Source: Rhodococcus sp. NBC_00297 (GTDB lineage Bacteria; Actinomycetota; Actinomycetes; Mycobacteriales; Mycobacteriaceae). From it: DNA of 64,000 nucleotides. The notes beneath the pieces were generated by a model, which saw only the letters and a program-made list of their open reading frames with translations, searched no databases and had not been told where the DNA came from. The DNA lies in assembly GCF_036173065.1 (NCBI RefSeq), contig NZ_CP108041.1:4219001-4283000 (forward strand), in the 5' to 3' direction. Positions 25,572 through 34,706 of the stretch are shown piece by piece. The stretch's first letter is position 1, and every line of letters begins with the position of its first letter. The position numbers were made by a program, and so were the translations under genes.

Positions 25572-26461
25572 CTGTCGGGTCGGTCCTGCCAGACCGAGGG
25601 GTCGACGAGCGCGAGCTTGGCTGGTGACCGGATCATGTCGATCCGCGACACCAGGCCCGTCGACGACACCTCGAACGAGACGACGCCGACCAACCCGTCG
25701 CCCGCCACGAGGGCGAGTCCCGTTCTGCCGTTCACACGGCACGGACGCACCCGCAGACCGTCTCCCGCCTTCGCCGCGATGCCGAGGAGGAATCTCGCGA
25801 CGTGGTCGGCGCCGATCACGGGACGCCGTGCCGCCGAGACGACTCCGCCCCCGTCGCTGACGAGAACGACGTCAGGGTCCAACGTCGTCAGCAGATCGGC
25901 GAGCACTCCCGTACCGGCGGCACGGGTGAAGTCACGCACGGCGCCGGCATGCAGCTCGGGCGACACCGCGAAACGTGGAGCCCCCTCCGTCACGTGCCGT
26001 CGTGCACGAGACGCGAGCTGCCGCACGGCATTCGGAGTGCGGCCCACGACCCGCGCGATCTCGTCGAACGGGACGTCGAACACGTCGTGCAGGACCCATG
26101 TCGTGCGTTCGGCCGGGGACAGCGTCTCGAGCACCACCATGAGCGCGAAGCGCACGCTCTCGTCGAGCGTCACCCGGTCGGGCGGCGAGTCGGCCGGTCC
26201 GACCAACGGCTCGGGCAACCACGGTCCCACGTACGTCTCTCGTCGCACGCGGGCCGACCGCAGCACGTCCAGTGCTGCGCGCGAGACAGCGACCACGGCC
26301 CACGCCTCGACGTCGAGAACGGGTGACGTCGCATCGGCCGCGACCAGTTTCGGCCAGCAGTCGGACACGACGTCCTCGGCGTCGGCGTGCGAACCGAGGA
26401 CGGCGTAGGCGATGCGGACCAGCCGTGGGCGGACGCGGACGAAGTCGTCGGTGACACTCAC
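25568..26461 (-). CDS. ECF sigma factor, SigJ-like, with SnoaL-like C-terminal domain
   Basis: The 297-residue protein has sigma region 2 at about 1-75 (RPRLVRIAYAVLGSHADAED, DCWPKL) and region 4 at about 110-165 (LSPAERTTWVLHDVFDVPFD, EIARVVGRTPNAVRQLASRA). It then has a C-terminal NTF2/SnoaL-like domain (VLADLLTTLDPDVVLVSDGG, FLLGIAAKAGDGLRVRP) typical of the SigJ/ECF41 type, where that domain regulates sigma activity in place of an anti-sigma factor. GTG at 26461 overlaps the stop of the upstream NAD-binding protein gene (GTGA), so the two form an operon. In this group sigma genes are often linked to oxidoreductases, as here. Confidence 0.9.
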   Translation of the reverse strand: MSVTDDFVRVRPRLVRIAYAVLGSHADAEDVVSDCWPKLVAADATSPVLDVEAWAVVAVSRAALDVLRSARVRRETYVGPWLPEPLVGPADSPPDRVTLDESVRFALMVVLETLSPAERTTWVLHDVFDVPFDEIARVVGRTPNAVRQLASRARRHVTEGAPRFAVSPELHAGAVRDFTRAAGTGVLADLLTTLDPDVVLVSDGGGVVSAARRPVIGADHVARFLLGIAAKAGDGLRVRPCRVNGRTGLALVAGDGLVGVVSFEVSSTGLVSRIDMIRSPAKLALVDPSVWQDRPDS

Positions 26462-27213
26462 CGGGTCGAGGCACCCACGCGCGCGAGCCACTGATCGAAC
26501 GTCTCCTCACCGTGCGCAGCGTCCGGACCGGGAAGGAGCCCACCGTTCGCCATGCCGCGACCCCCGGCGCCCGGCAGCCGCAGGGGGAGGACGAGACGCT
26601 TCGATCCACGCGCGCGCAGCAGCCTCCGGGCAAGATCGGGTTGGTACTCCGGGCGCGGACCGGCGTACTCCACGACCGAGGTGAGCGGTGTCCCCACCGC
26701 CAGGTCGACGATGTGGGCGGCGACCTCGGCGGTGCTGACCGGCTGACTCCGCATCGTCGGGACCATCGCGACCGGACCCGAAGTCATCGCGAGAGCCTGA
26801 TCGGTGAACTCGTGGAACTGCGTCGCACGGAGGATCGTCCATGGCAGCGTCGACTCGCGTACGAGCTTCTCCTGCAGACGTTTACCGGCGTAGTAGCCGT
26901 AGTCGACACGATCGCACCCCACGATGGACAACGCCACGTGGTGACGGATTCCCGCGCGCTCACCGGCGGCCAGCAACGTCGACGTGACGGCGCCGAAGAA
27001 CTTCTCGGACGCGCGCGCCGACATCGTCGTGACGTTCGCGGCGTCGATCACCGCGTCGACGTCCGTCAGTGCCCGGTCGAGCTCCGGCGTCGGCCGCACG
27101 AGATCGATTCCGGCCGATCTCGCGAGTACCACGGGAGTGTGTCCTCGCGCCCGCACCTGCTCCACCACGTGCCGCCCCGCTGCGCCCGTTCCGCCTGCCA
27201 CTGCGATCCGCAT
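26458..27213 (-). CDS. NmrA-like NAD(P)-binding SDR protein
   Basis: The 251-residue atypical short-chain dehydrogenase has the N-terminal dinucleotide motif VAGGTGAAGRHVVEQ and the later segment HHVALSIVGCDRVDYGYYAG, with YYAGKRLQEKLV in the YxxxK region. The motif PWTILRATQFHEF is typical of NmrA-like and NAD(P)H-binding regulators that read the redox cofactor state or reduce small quinones and ketones. AAGGATGACGCC precedes ATG. Its stop overlaps the SigJ-like start. ECF41-type sigma factors commonly control such neighbours, so it may be the main target of this sigma factor. Confidence 0.88.
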   Translation of the reverse strand: MRIAVAGGTGAAGRHVVEQVRARGHTPVVLARSAGIDLVRPTPELDRALTDVDAVIDAANVTTMSARASEKFFGAVTSTLLAAGERAGIRHHVALSIVGCDRVDYGYYAGKRLQEKLVRESTLPWTILRATQFHEFTDQALAMTSGPVAMVPTMRSQPVSTAEVAAHIVDLAVGTPLTSVVEYAGPRPEYQPDLARRLLRARGSKRLVLPLRLPGAGGRGMANGGLLPGPDAAHGEETFDQWLARVGASTR

Positions 27214-27291
27214 GGCGTCATCCTTCCCTCGTGCGAGTCCTCGGTGGAACCCGTTCGAGAGTAGGACGAGAGAGAGCCGGCATCTGTGACA

Positions 27292-29301
27292 TCACCAGTG
27301 GGCGCCGGGAACCCATCGTCCGGCCCGCCGCACGACCCGGGGCATCCGGAACTCGCGTCGGTTCTTCTTCGGTGCACGGGGACCGGACGACCACGAGCTG
27401 GTGTCGGTGATTCCCTTGGCGGCGGCACTGTCCGGATACGCCTTGTAGTACGACGCCAGCACGCGGTCCTTCGAGCGAGGCATCAGCAGGTTGCCCCACT
27501 CCGCGGCGGTTCCGGTGGGAACGTCGATGCGCTTGGGCTTCTCGATCAGTGCCCGCATCACCATCGCGGCGGCCTTCTCCGGCGTCTCGACCTTGTTGAC
27601 GTTCTTGTTGCCGGTGGGGGCGATCATCGGGGTGTCCACGAGGGGCATGTGCACGGTGGTGAACGAGACACCGTCCGCCAGGGTCTCCGACGCGGCGACC
27701 GAGGTGAAGGCGTCGAGCGCCGATTTGCTCGCCACGTACGCGGCGAAGCGCGGCGGGTGGCTCTGCACCGAGGCGCTGCTGATGTTGACGATGTGGCCGT
27801 ACTTCCGCTCGCGCATGTGGGGGAGCAGCGCGAGAATCAGGCGGAGTGCCCCGAAGTAGTTGACGGCCATGGTCCGCTCGAAATCGTGCAGACGGTCGGT
27901 CGACAGGGTGAGTGAGCGCCGGATCGATCTGCCCGCGTTGTTGACGAGCATGTCGACGTGGTCGTGGTCGCGCAGGATCGCGGCCACGGTCTCGGCGACG
28001 GACGCGTCGTCGGTGATGTCGCAGACGTAGCCGTGCGCGTCGCCGCCGTTCGCCCGGATCTCCTCCACGACGGCCGCCAGCTTGGCCTCGTCGCGGGCGA
28101 CGATGATGACGCGCGCGCCCTTGCGGGCCGCAGCGAAGGCAGAGGCCTTGCCGATACCCGAGGAACCGCCGGTGATGACGACGTGTCGGTCGACCAGTGG
28201 CCCGGCCGGATCGTCGCGTCGCGCTCGGTACGGGTCGAGATGCGCACGCCAGTACGACCACAGTGCGGGTGCGTACGTGCGGAACTCCGGTACGCGCGCC
28301 GCGTTCTCGCCCATCGCCTCGTTCAGTGCGGCACGGGTGAGGGTCGAGTCGAATCGGGTGGGCAGCGTGAGGTGCTCGGCCATGACGGGCGGGATGTCGT
28401 AGTTCTCGAACACCGCGTCGCGGGCGGCGACGACATGACGATTGGTCGAGCGGAGCAGCGGCGTGACGACGGAGCCGGGAATGCTCCCCACGGCGCGGGG
28501 TGCGCCGGCCGCGTCGGCGAGAGCGGAGTAGATCTCCCGCATCGGTTGCGGACGCGGGTTGACGAGGTGGAACACGCGGCCGTCGAGATCCGGGGCGTGC
28601 AGGAGGGCGACAAGCGCGTCGGCGACGTGGTCGACCGGGACGATGTTGGTCGCGCCGAGTGCGGGCACCGTCATCGGCAGGGCCGAGGGCAACTCGGCGA
28701 GGAGGGAGACGAGCCGGAAGAGGTAGTACGGGCCGTCGATCTTGTCGATCTCGCCGGTGGTCGAGTCACCGACCACCGCTGCCGGTCGGTAGACCCGCCA
28801 GGTGAGGCCCGGAGTCTCGCGGACCACCTTCTCCGCCTCGAACTTCGTGCGGTGGTACGCCGTCGGAAAGTTCTGACCGAGGTCGAAGTCGTTCTCGGTG
28901 AACACCCCTCGATGGTCTCCGGCCACCGCGATGGACGACACGTGATGCAGGGTGGCGCCGAGTGACCGGGCGAGTTCGGCGACTGCGGCCGTTCCCTGCA
29001 CGTTGGTCGATTCCTGGTCCTCGCCGGCGGTCAGGTCGTAGATCGCGCCGAGATGGATCACGTGGTCGACCGCTGTCAGAGCGGACAGTGCTGAGTCGTC
29101 GATGCCGAGACCGGGTCGCTCGAGATCGCCGATCAGCGGGCGAACGCGGTGACCGGACGACTCCGCGACGCCGCTCAGGCGGTGTTCCGAGGTCGGTCGC
29201 ACGAGAACGTGGACCACAGCGTTGGCGTCGCGTTCGACCAGCCGGCGCACCACGGCCCGGCCGAGGAATCCTGTGCCACCGGTGACCACGTAAGTACTCA
29301 T
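27292..29301 (-). CDS. acrA1: Two-domain fatty acyl-CoA reductase (AcrA1-like)
   Basis: The 669-residue fusion has two Rossmann domains. The N-terminal extended-SDR domain (about 1-360) has TGGTGFLGRAVVRR and the catalytic YHRTKFEAE and belongs with thioester-reductase/male-sterility domains. The C-terminal classical SDR domain (about 370-640) has TGGSSGIGKASAFA, NNAGRS, the serine in NISSASVQSHPP and YVASKSALDAF. This is the Rv3391-type arrangement, where acyl-CoA is reduced to aldehyde and then to alcohol for wax or lipid synthesis; the reaction is inferred. TAAGGT six bases before ATG suggests a leaderless mRNA. It is downstream of the SigJ-like cluster on the same strand. Confidence 0.88.
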   Translation of the reverse strand: MSTYVVTGGTGFLGRAVVRRLVERDANAVVHVLVRPTSEHRLSGVAESSGHRVRPLIGDLERPGLGIDDSALSALTAVDHVIHLGAIYDLTAGEDQESTNVQGTAAVAELARSLGATLHHVSSIAVAGDHRGVFTENDFDLGQNFPTAYHRTKFEAEKVVRETPGLTWRVYRPAAVVGDSTTGEIDKIDGPYYLFRLVSLLAELPSALPMTVPALGATNIVPVDHVADALVALLHAPDLDGRVFHLVNPRPQPMREIYSALADAAGAPRAVGSIPGSVVTPLLRSTNRHVVAARDAVFENYDIPPVMAEHLTLPTRFDSTLTRAALNEAMGENAARVPEFRTYAPALWSYWRAHLDPYRARRDDPAGPLVDRHVVITGGSSGIGKASAFAAARKGARVIIVARDEAKLAAVVEEIRANGGDAHGYVCDITDDASVAETVAAILRDHDHVDMLVNNAGRSIRRSLTLSTDRLHDFERTMAVNYFGALRLILALLPHMRERKYGHIVNISSASVQSHPPRFAAYVASKSALDAFTSVAASETLADGVSFTTVHMPLVDTPMIAPTGNKNVNKVETPEKAAAMVMRALIEKPKRIDVPTGTAAEWGNLLMPRSKDRVLASYYKAYPDSAAAKGITDTSSWSSGPRAPKKNRREFRMPRVVRRAGRWVPGAHW

Positions 29302-29307
29302 GCGCGG

Positions 29308-29313
29308 ACCTTA
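29308..29313 (-). promoter_or_regulatory. -10 element TAAGGT, leaderless start of the acyl-CoA reductase
   Basis: TAAGGT on the minus strand ends six bases before the ATG at 29301. It lies in the 35-bp gap to the MMPL gene. Confidence 0.5.
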
Positions 29314-29336
29314 CCGCGGAGTAAGTACCGGCGGTA

Positions 29337-31451
29337 TCAGTGACCGATGCCGACTTTTTCGTGCACCTTCTTCATCCACGCGGGTGCCCACCAGTTGGCC
29401 TCGCCCATGAGCTTGACCAGCGACGGGACCAGCAGCATACGGATGATCGTGGCGTCGATGATCAACGCCAGAATCATGCCGACACCCAGGAATCGCATGA
29501 TGGACAGTCCGGACATCGAGAACGCCCCCGTCACGATGATCAGGATCAACGCCGCCGCGGTCACGATGCGTCCGGTCCGCTGGGCGCCGATCAGCACCGC
29601 CTCCTCGGTGGTGGCACCGGCCGTGCGCGCCTCCACCATGCGGGACATCAGGAACACCTCGTAATCGGTGGACAGCCCGAACACGACCGCGAGGATGAGA
29701 ACCACGAACGTCGCCTCGAGCGGTGCCGGTGTGACGCCGAGCAGGCCCGCCCCGTGACCCTCCTGGAAGATGAACGTCAGAGCCCCGAACGTCGCGGCCA
29801 TGCTCAGTCCCGCCATGGCAACAGCCTTGATCGGCAGCACCACCGAGCCGAACGCCAGGAACAGCAGGATCAGCGTCGACACCACCATGATGGTGAGCAT
29901 CACCGGCAGCCAGTTCACGATGGCGTTGTTGCCGTCGAGGACCAGGGCCGCCGCTCCGCCCACCGTCAGGTCGGTTCCGTCGGGTGCCGGGATCGCGCGG
30001 AGTTGTTGCACCACATCCTGTTGCGCTTCCTGGGACACGTCCGAGGAAAAGGTCGCGTTGATGACCACGAAGTCGCCGCTGGCCGTGCCGAACTGAACGT
30101 TGGCGATCCCGCTCACCGCGCGCGCAGCCGTCGTGACCGCATTGATGGCGGGGCCGTCCGGCCGCGCCGACTCTCCGTCCAACACGATGGTGGCGCTGTC
30201 GCCGGTGCTGCTGAAGTCCGAGGCGAGGGTTTCGAACGCGATACGCGCGGGATCGTCGGCGGGCAGCGCGGTGTAGGACACCTCGCCCAACTGGGCCTTG
30301 ACCAGCGGTGCGGCAACGACCAGCAGGCCGACGATGATCAGGGTGGCGACAGCGATGGGGCGCTTCATCACCTTCGTGACGACCCCGCCCCAGAACCTGT
30401 GTGCGCGTGCATCTCCGCGATCCGAGGCGGTCCTGGACCAGGTGATGGCATTGATGCGGTCACCCAGCATGGCCAGGACGGCCGGTACAGCCGTCAACGA
30501 CAGCAGAGCCGCACATCCGACGGCCGCCATCGCGCCGAAGCCGAGGGATCGGATGATGGCCTGCGGGAAGACGAGCATCCCCGCGAAGGCGCAGATGAGC
30601 AGCAGACCGGAGAAGACGATGGTGCGCCCGGCGGTGAGCATCGTGCGTCGTGCGGCCTCGTGGGACGTGGCTCCGCCCCTGAGTTCCTCGCGGAACCTGC
30701 TGACGATGAAGAGGCCGTAATCGATGGCAAGTCCGAGACCCAGCAGGCTGGCGACGTTGACGGCGAAGGAACTGATCTCGGTGAACGTGGTGAAGATGCG
30801 CAGGACGGTCAGCGCGCCGGCCACCGAGAGCGCTCCCACGATCACGGGCACTGCGGCGGCCACGACGCCGCCGAAGATGACGACCAGAAGAATCAGCGTG
30901 ATCGGGATGGCGATGATCTCGGCACGGACCAAGTCTTCCTGGAGCTGGGTGTTGAAGGAGACGCCGGCGACGGAGGCGCCCGCGAACTGCGTGTCGATGC
31001 CGGCGACCTCGAGCTTGGGGAGCAACTCCGAGAACGACGCGACCGTGATGCCGCTGGCGTCGCCGAGGGTGACGGTCGCGAGTCCCTTCGTGCCGTCCTT
31101 GCTCTCCAGGAACGGCTTCTGCACCGGTCCGGCCGTCCAGTAGGAGGTGATGTCGTTCGGACCCACCTCCGCCCGGAACGCGTCGAGCACCGGCGTGACG
31201 TCCGCGCCGATGTCGTCGAGCGTGCGGCCGTCGGGCGCGGAGTAGATGACGATGATGTCCGGGGCGGCGGTTCCCAGGCCCTGGATCTGTCGGGCGACCT
31301 GCACGGCCTCGCTGCCGGGATCCTCGTATCCGCCCTGGCTGAGGCTGCCGAAGACCCCGAGTCCCCACGTGGCGCCTGCCAGAACGATGACGATCGCGGC
31401 GGTCAGGACCCACCGTGCCCGCGACACCACGAACGAAGCCCAGCGAGTCAC
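29337..31451 (-). CDS. MMPL-family RND transporter
   Basis: The 704-residue protein has the duplicated RND layout: one membrane helix near residues 13-33, a periplasmic domain (about 40-175), a block of five helices (about 180-340 with GLGLAIDYGLFIVSRFREEL, where the Asp-Tyr pair is the proton relay), a second helix and periplasmic domain, and a second helix block with VVFGLSTDYEVFLMSRMVEA. Members move lipids or siderophores to the cell surface using proton motive force. It has no MmpS partner here. GTG start with GGGGA six bases upstream. It lies upstream of the acyl-CoA reductase on the same strand, which may link it to lipid alcohol export; this is inference. Confidence 0.92.
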   Translation of the reverse strand: MTRWASFVVSRARWVLTAAIVIVLAGATWGLGVFGSLSQGGYEDPGSEAVQVARQIQGLGTAAPDIIVIYSAPDGRTLDDIGADVTPVLDAFRAEVGPNDITSYWTAGPVQKPFLESKDGTKGLATVTLGDASGITVASFSELLPKLEVAGIDTQFAGASVAGVSFNTQLQEDLVRAEIIAIPITLILLVVIFGGVVAAAVPVIVGALSVAGALTVLRIFTTFTEISSFAVNVASLLGLGLAIDYGLFIVSRFREELRGGATSHEAARRTMLTAGRTIVFSGLLLICAFAGMLVFPQAIIRSLGFGAMAAVGCAALLSLTAVPAVLAMLGDRINAITWSRTASDRGDARAHRFWGGVVTKVMKRPIAVATLIIVGLLVVAAPLVKAQLGEVSYTALPADDPARIAFETLASDFSSTGDSATIVLDGESARPDGPAINAVTTAARAVSGIANVQFGTASGDFVVINATFSSDVSQEAQQDVVQQLRAIPAPDGTDLTVGGAAALVLDGNNAIVNWLPVMLTIMVVSTLILLFLAFGSVVLPIKAVAMAGLSMAATFGALTFIFQEGHGAGLLGVTPAPLEATFVVLILAVVFGLSTDYEVFLMSRMVEARTAGATTEEAVLIGAQRTGRIVTAAALILIIVTGAFSMSGLSIMRFLGVGMILALIIDATIIRMLLVPSLVKLMGEANWWAPAWMKKVHEKVGIGH

Positions 31452-31549
31452 AGAAAATCCCCATATCGGTCAGGTCGAGCATCCACGGTCGTGTGTGACT
31501 GTAGTGAACGGTTCTGGGGAAGCTCTGAGAGCGGGGACAGACCGGGCGG

Positions 31550-31555
31550 TACAGT
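31550..31555 (+). promoter_or_regulatory. -10 element TACAGT, leaderless start
   Basis: TACAGT ends seven bases before the ATG at 31563. The gap of 111 bp to the divergent MMPL gene should hold both promoters. Confidence 0.5.
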
Positions 31556-31562
31556 TCGGGCC

Positions 31563-31877
31563 ATGCGAACGGCACGGCAGATCAGCGAACGGCTGACGGT
31601 GGCGATGCTCGTGCTCTCGACGACTCTCACGCTGATCGTCGCGATGCCGCAACCCATCGAGGTCGCCGTAGCTGTGGCCGTCACCGTATCGGTGGCTCTG
31701 CTCGCCGCCGCGTTCCTGCGACCCGAGTCGTTCGTGGCGCGCGTCGAGTCGGCGAACGGCCCTCCCGCCGACGAACGCCGACTGCGCGGATCCTTCCGCC
31801 GTCAGTCCCACCCCGCCACGCCGGGCCGTCCCATGCCCCGAGCACCCGGAGCTCTCGCGGGGGCGCAGCCGAGCTGA
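31563..31877 (+). CDS. Small membrane protein of unknown function
   Basis: The 104-residue protein has two hydrophobic helices (about residues 13-30, TVAMLVLSTTLTLIVAM; and 34-52, VAVAVAVTVSVALLAAAF) and a basic, Arg/Pro-rich C-terminal half (RRLRGSFRRQ, GRPMPRAP). It is divergent from the MMPL transporter and may be a small accessory, a pairing seen in related actinobacteria as far as I recall. The start at 31563 fits the TACAGT element seven bases upstream. Function unknown. Confidence 0.65.
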   Translation: MRTARQISERLTVAMLVLSTTLTLIVAMPQPIEVAVAVAVTVSVALLAAAFLRPESFVARVESANGPPADERRLRGSFRRQSHPATPGRPMPRAPGALAGAQPS

Positions 31878-31941
31878 TCGGCGCCGTGCGTCTCCGCACC
31901 GACGACACCGTTCACATCTCGGATCGTGGGAGAGAGACCTC

Positions 31942-32565
31942 ATGTTGCACCTTTCCGGCATCACCCGTGCCCACGGAGAGTTCACCGTCTTCCGGCACGT
32001 CGACCTCACTGCTCGTCCCGGCTCGGCCTGCGCCGTGGTCGGTGCCAACGGCTCCGGAAAATCGACGCTCCTCCGCTGTGCCGTCGGCGCAGACGACGTC
32101 GACGAGGGGCGCGTGCTCCTCGACGGCACCGACCTCGACGAGACCGATCCCGCCACCCGTACGGCGATCGCGGCCGTCCTCGACGACGGGGGCATGTTCC
32201 CTCACCTGTCGGTGCGCGAACATCTGACACTGATCGCCACGGCCCATGCGGTCGACGACGCGGAGGCCGTCGTGACGGCGATCCTCGACGGGCTCGCCCT
32301 GTCCGCCGCGGCCGATCAGCTCCCGGTCACGCTGTCCAGTGGTCAGCGTAGGCGGCTCGTCCTGGCCTCCGCCTTCGTGCGACCTCGTCGCGTCCTCGTC
32401 CTCGACGAACCGGAGCAGCATCTCGACTCGGACGGGCGCGCGTGGCTCGCCCGCACACTGGCGGCCGAGAAGGAGGCCGGAGTGGCGGTGCTGTTCGTCT
32501 CGCACGACAGGGCAATCGTCGACGCCGTGGCCGACGTCGTCGTCGACGCCGACACATGGCGATGA
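31942..32565 (+). CDS. ABC transporter ATP-binding protein
   Basis: The 207-residue nucleotide-binding subunit has Walker A GANGSGKST, signature LSSGQRRRL, Walker B VLVLDEP with the following H-loop in FVSHDRA. Its stop overlaps the start of the membrane gene (TGGCGATGA at 32557-32565), so it forms an ABC pair with it. The canonical LSGGQ is LSSGQ here. Substrate and direction are unknown, but the partner has no extracytoplasmic binding protein, which favours export. Confidence 0.9.
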   Translation: MLHLSGITRAHGEFTVFRHVDLTARPGSACAVVGANGSGKSTLLRCAVGADDVDEGRVLLDGTDLDETDPATRTAIAAVLDDGGMFPHLSVREHLTLIATAHAVDDAEAVVTAILDGLALSAAADQLPVTLSSGQRRRLVLASAFVRPRRVLVLDEPEQHLDSDGRAWLARTLAAEKEAGVAVLFVSHDRAIVDAVADVVVDADTWR

Positions 32566-33860
32566 CCTCCGCCGCCGATCTGCACCGAGAGCTCCGCCGA
32601 CGCCGCCGCGGCACCGAGAGTGCGGTCGAGCAGGTGTCGATCTGGGGTGGCGGCGCCTTGTCGACGGTGGCCGTCGCGCTATGGGTGCTGTCCGGCCGCG
32701 GGACGGGATTCACATTGGACCCGGTGCTGTCGGCGTCGGCATCGACGAGTGTCGGAATTGTCCTCGCGGCGGCCGCACTCCATGTCCTGCGCGTCGTCGG
32801 ACCGATCGGTACCGACGCGGCCATGACGCATTGGCTCGTGTCTGCGCCGCTCGATCGACGCACTCTTCTGCGCGGCCGAGTGCTCGCCTGGACCGGCGCG
32901 CTCGTCGCACTCGGAGTGCTGGTCGCTCGTCTGCTGGCACTGGTCGCGGGTGCGACGTCCTGGTGGCCGTTGGCCGTCGTCGGGGCGGCGACCGGTGCGC
33001 TGGTGGTCGTCCTGGCGGTGCTGGGTCAGCAGTCCCGCAGGTGGTCGTCCGCGCTGCCGATGATCGAGCTTGGAACAGTCGTGTCGGCGGGCGTCGCGAC
33101 GCTCGCACCGCCTCCTCCAGCTGTCGCGTGCGCGACTGTGCTCGCCGTCGTGGCCGTCATCGGATGGTGGGCGGCCGACTCCCGCCTCGGGCGAATTCGT
33201 CGAACGTCCCTGACGTCGGGGGCCGATCTGCTGGCGGCCGGGTCCGCTGGACTGTCCTTCCTCGACGTCGGGTTCCTCGTGTCCGCGCTGGAGACCAGGG
33301 CCCACCGACGCCGAGGGGCGGTGCGCCCGCGGGGTCGTGCCGGAAGATCCGTCGGCCCGGTCCGCGCCCTGGTGCGGTCCGACCTGATGCGGCATCGCCG
33401 GAACACGATGCTGCAGGCGGTCCTGGTGACCGGACTCGGTCTCGTGCTCGCCGCCTCCGCGGTGTCGATGCCGTACTGGGCGGGCGTCGTGGGCCTTCTC
33501 GTGGGCTACGTGGCGACGTCGGCGGCCAGCATCGGATTCCGAGACGTGTCGGCGGACAGAGCATTGCGATTCTCACTCGCCCTGCCGGACCGCACGGTGG
33601 CCGGTGCGTTCCTCGTGGTGCCGTCGATCGTGGCACTCACCGTCGCCGTCACGGTGGCGGCAGCGGTGTCGTGGTGGGCGGGCATCGTGGTCGGGTCGAC
33701 GTCGCTGGTCGCCGTTGTTCGCTCCCGCACCGCGCCGCCGCGTGTCTACGACGGCCTCGCCGTGGTGACCATGTTCGGCACGGTGCCGGTCGACGTGATC
33801 CGGCAGGTCCTGCGTGGCCCGGGCCTGCTCCTCGTCGGTGCCGTGCTGCTCCTGCTGTGA
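32556..33860 (+). CDS. ABC transporter membrane subunit (DUF6297-like)
   Basis: The 434-residue integral membrane protein has a basic N-terminus (LHRELRRRRRG) and about ten hydrophobic helices in two blocks (about 25-190 and 275-434), separated by a basic cytoplasmic loop (AHRRRGAVRPRGRAGRS). It looks like a two-block ABC-2-type permease and resembles the actinobacterial family I recall as DUF6297. Its start overlaps the ATPase gene, so it is the partner permease. Substrate unknown. Confidence 0.78.
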   Translation: MAMTSAADLHRELRRRRRGTESAVEQVSIWGGGALSTVAVALWVLSGRGTGFTLDPVLSASASTSVGIVLAAAALHVLRVVGPIGTDAAMTHWLVSAPLDRRTLLRGRVLAWTGALVALGVLVARLLALVAGATSWWPLAVVGAATGALVVVLAVLGQQSRRWSSALPMIELGTVVSAGVATLAPPPPAVACATVLAVVAVIGWWAADSRLGRIRRTSLTSGADLLAAGSAGLSFLDVGFLVSALETRAHRRRGAVRPRGRAGRSVGPVRALVRSDLMRHRRNTMLQAVLVTGLGLVLAASAVSMPYWAGVVGLLVGYVATSAASIGFRDVSADRALRFSLALPDRTVAGAFLVVPSIVALTVAVTVAAAVSWWAGIVVGSTSLVAVVRSRTAPPRVYDGLAVVTMFGTVPVDVIRQVLRGPGLLLVGAVLLLL

Positions 33861-33870
33861 CAGGACGCGA

Positions 33871-34677
33871 TCACTCCAACCCTGCCAGGTCGACGTCCAC
33901 CCTCGACGGGGGTCGCAGTGCAGTGGCCGTCGCCCATCCGCGGGCGACGAGGCCGGCGTCGCTGTCATCGTCGTCCCGCGCGTGGATGGCATCGAAGCGA
34001 ACGGTGACGAACTCGTCGTCGGTGTCGCCGATCTCCGCCTGCACGGCGCCGAAGGCTGCGAGGTCGGCCGGGCGGATGCCGCGGAGCTCCGATGGCGCGA
34101 CCGGGGGGATGTTGACGTTGAGAACCCAGTCCGCTGCACCGTGGTCGACGAACCAGTCGAGTGCGCGCCGGGCCACGAGGTGGGCGGTGTCCCAGCTCGG
34201 AGCGCCCGAGGCGACCTCACGGTCGATCTGGTCGTGGATGTCGCCAGGCGCGGCGAGAGACGCCGTGTCGAGGCCGGCGAGGGACAGGGCCATCGCCGGA
34301 ACCCCGTGGGTGGACGCGGTGAGGGCCGCCCCCACGGTGCCGGAGTGCAGAACGGCGGAGCCGGTGTTCGGACCGTGATTGATGCCGGACAGCAGGATGT
34401 CCGGCCGCGGACCGAATGCTCCGCGCGTCGCGACGAACGCGATCATGGCGGGCGAGGCCTGCACGGCGAACGCGTCGACGTCCAGGTCGGCGACCGACGC
34501 GCGGGAGACCACGAGCTGGTCGCGGTTCTGGAGCGCCGACAGCGACGCACTCGCACCGCTGCGCTCCTCGTGCGGCGCCGCCACCACGACGTCGTGACCG
34601 GCCTCGACGGCGACCCGAGCGAGCACGGCGATCCCGTGACTGTCGATTCCGTCGTCGTTCGTGATGAGCACGCGCAC
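33871..34677 (-). CDS. surE: 5'/3'-nucleotidase SurE
   Basis: The 268-residue enzyme has the SurE metal-binding motif ITNDDGIDSHG (D8, D9), the HEERSGASASLS loop and the core LLSGINHGPNTG. SurE removes phosphate from nucleoside 5'- and 3'-monophosphates. The GTG start has an ideal AGGAGG five bases upstream, and the gene is convergent with the ABC permease gene ten bases away. The C-terminal part (DDEFVTVRFDAIHARDDDDS) is more variable than the core. Confidence 0.92.
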   Translation of the reverse strand: MRVLITNDDGIDSHGIAVLARVAVEAGHDVVVAAPHEERSGASASLSALQNRDQLVVSRASVADLDVDAFAVQASPAMIAFVATRGAFGPRPDILLSGINHGPNTGSAVLHSGTVGAALTASTHGVPAMALSLAGLDTASLAAPGDIHDQIDREVASGAPSWDTAHLVARRALDWFVDHGAADWVLNVNIPPVAPSELRGIRPADLAAFGAVQAEIGDTDDEFVTVRFDAIHARDDDDSDAGLVARGWATATALRPPSRVDVDLAGLE

Positions 34678-34706
34678 GTGTGCCTCCTGCGAGTGGGTGC
34701 AGCCGG

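Noticed and set aside
29340-31877. 845-codon open frame antisense to the MMPL transporter
   Set aside because: It is a mirror of the MMPL coding frame in high-GC DNA: His/Asp/Arg-rich with no domain. Only its last 105 codons, from ATG 31563, are a real gene.
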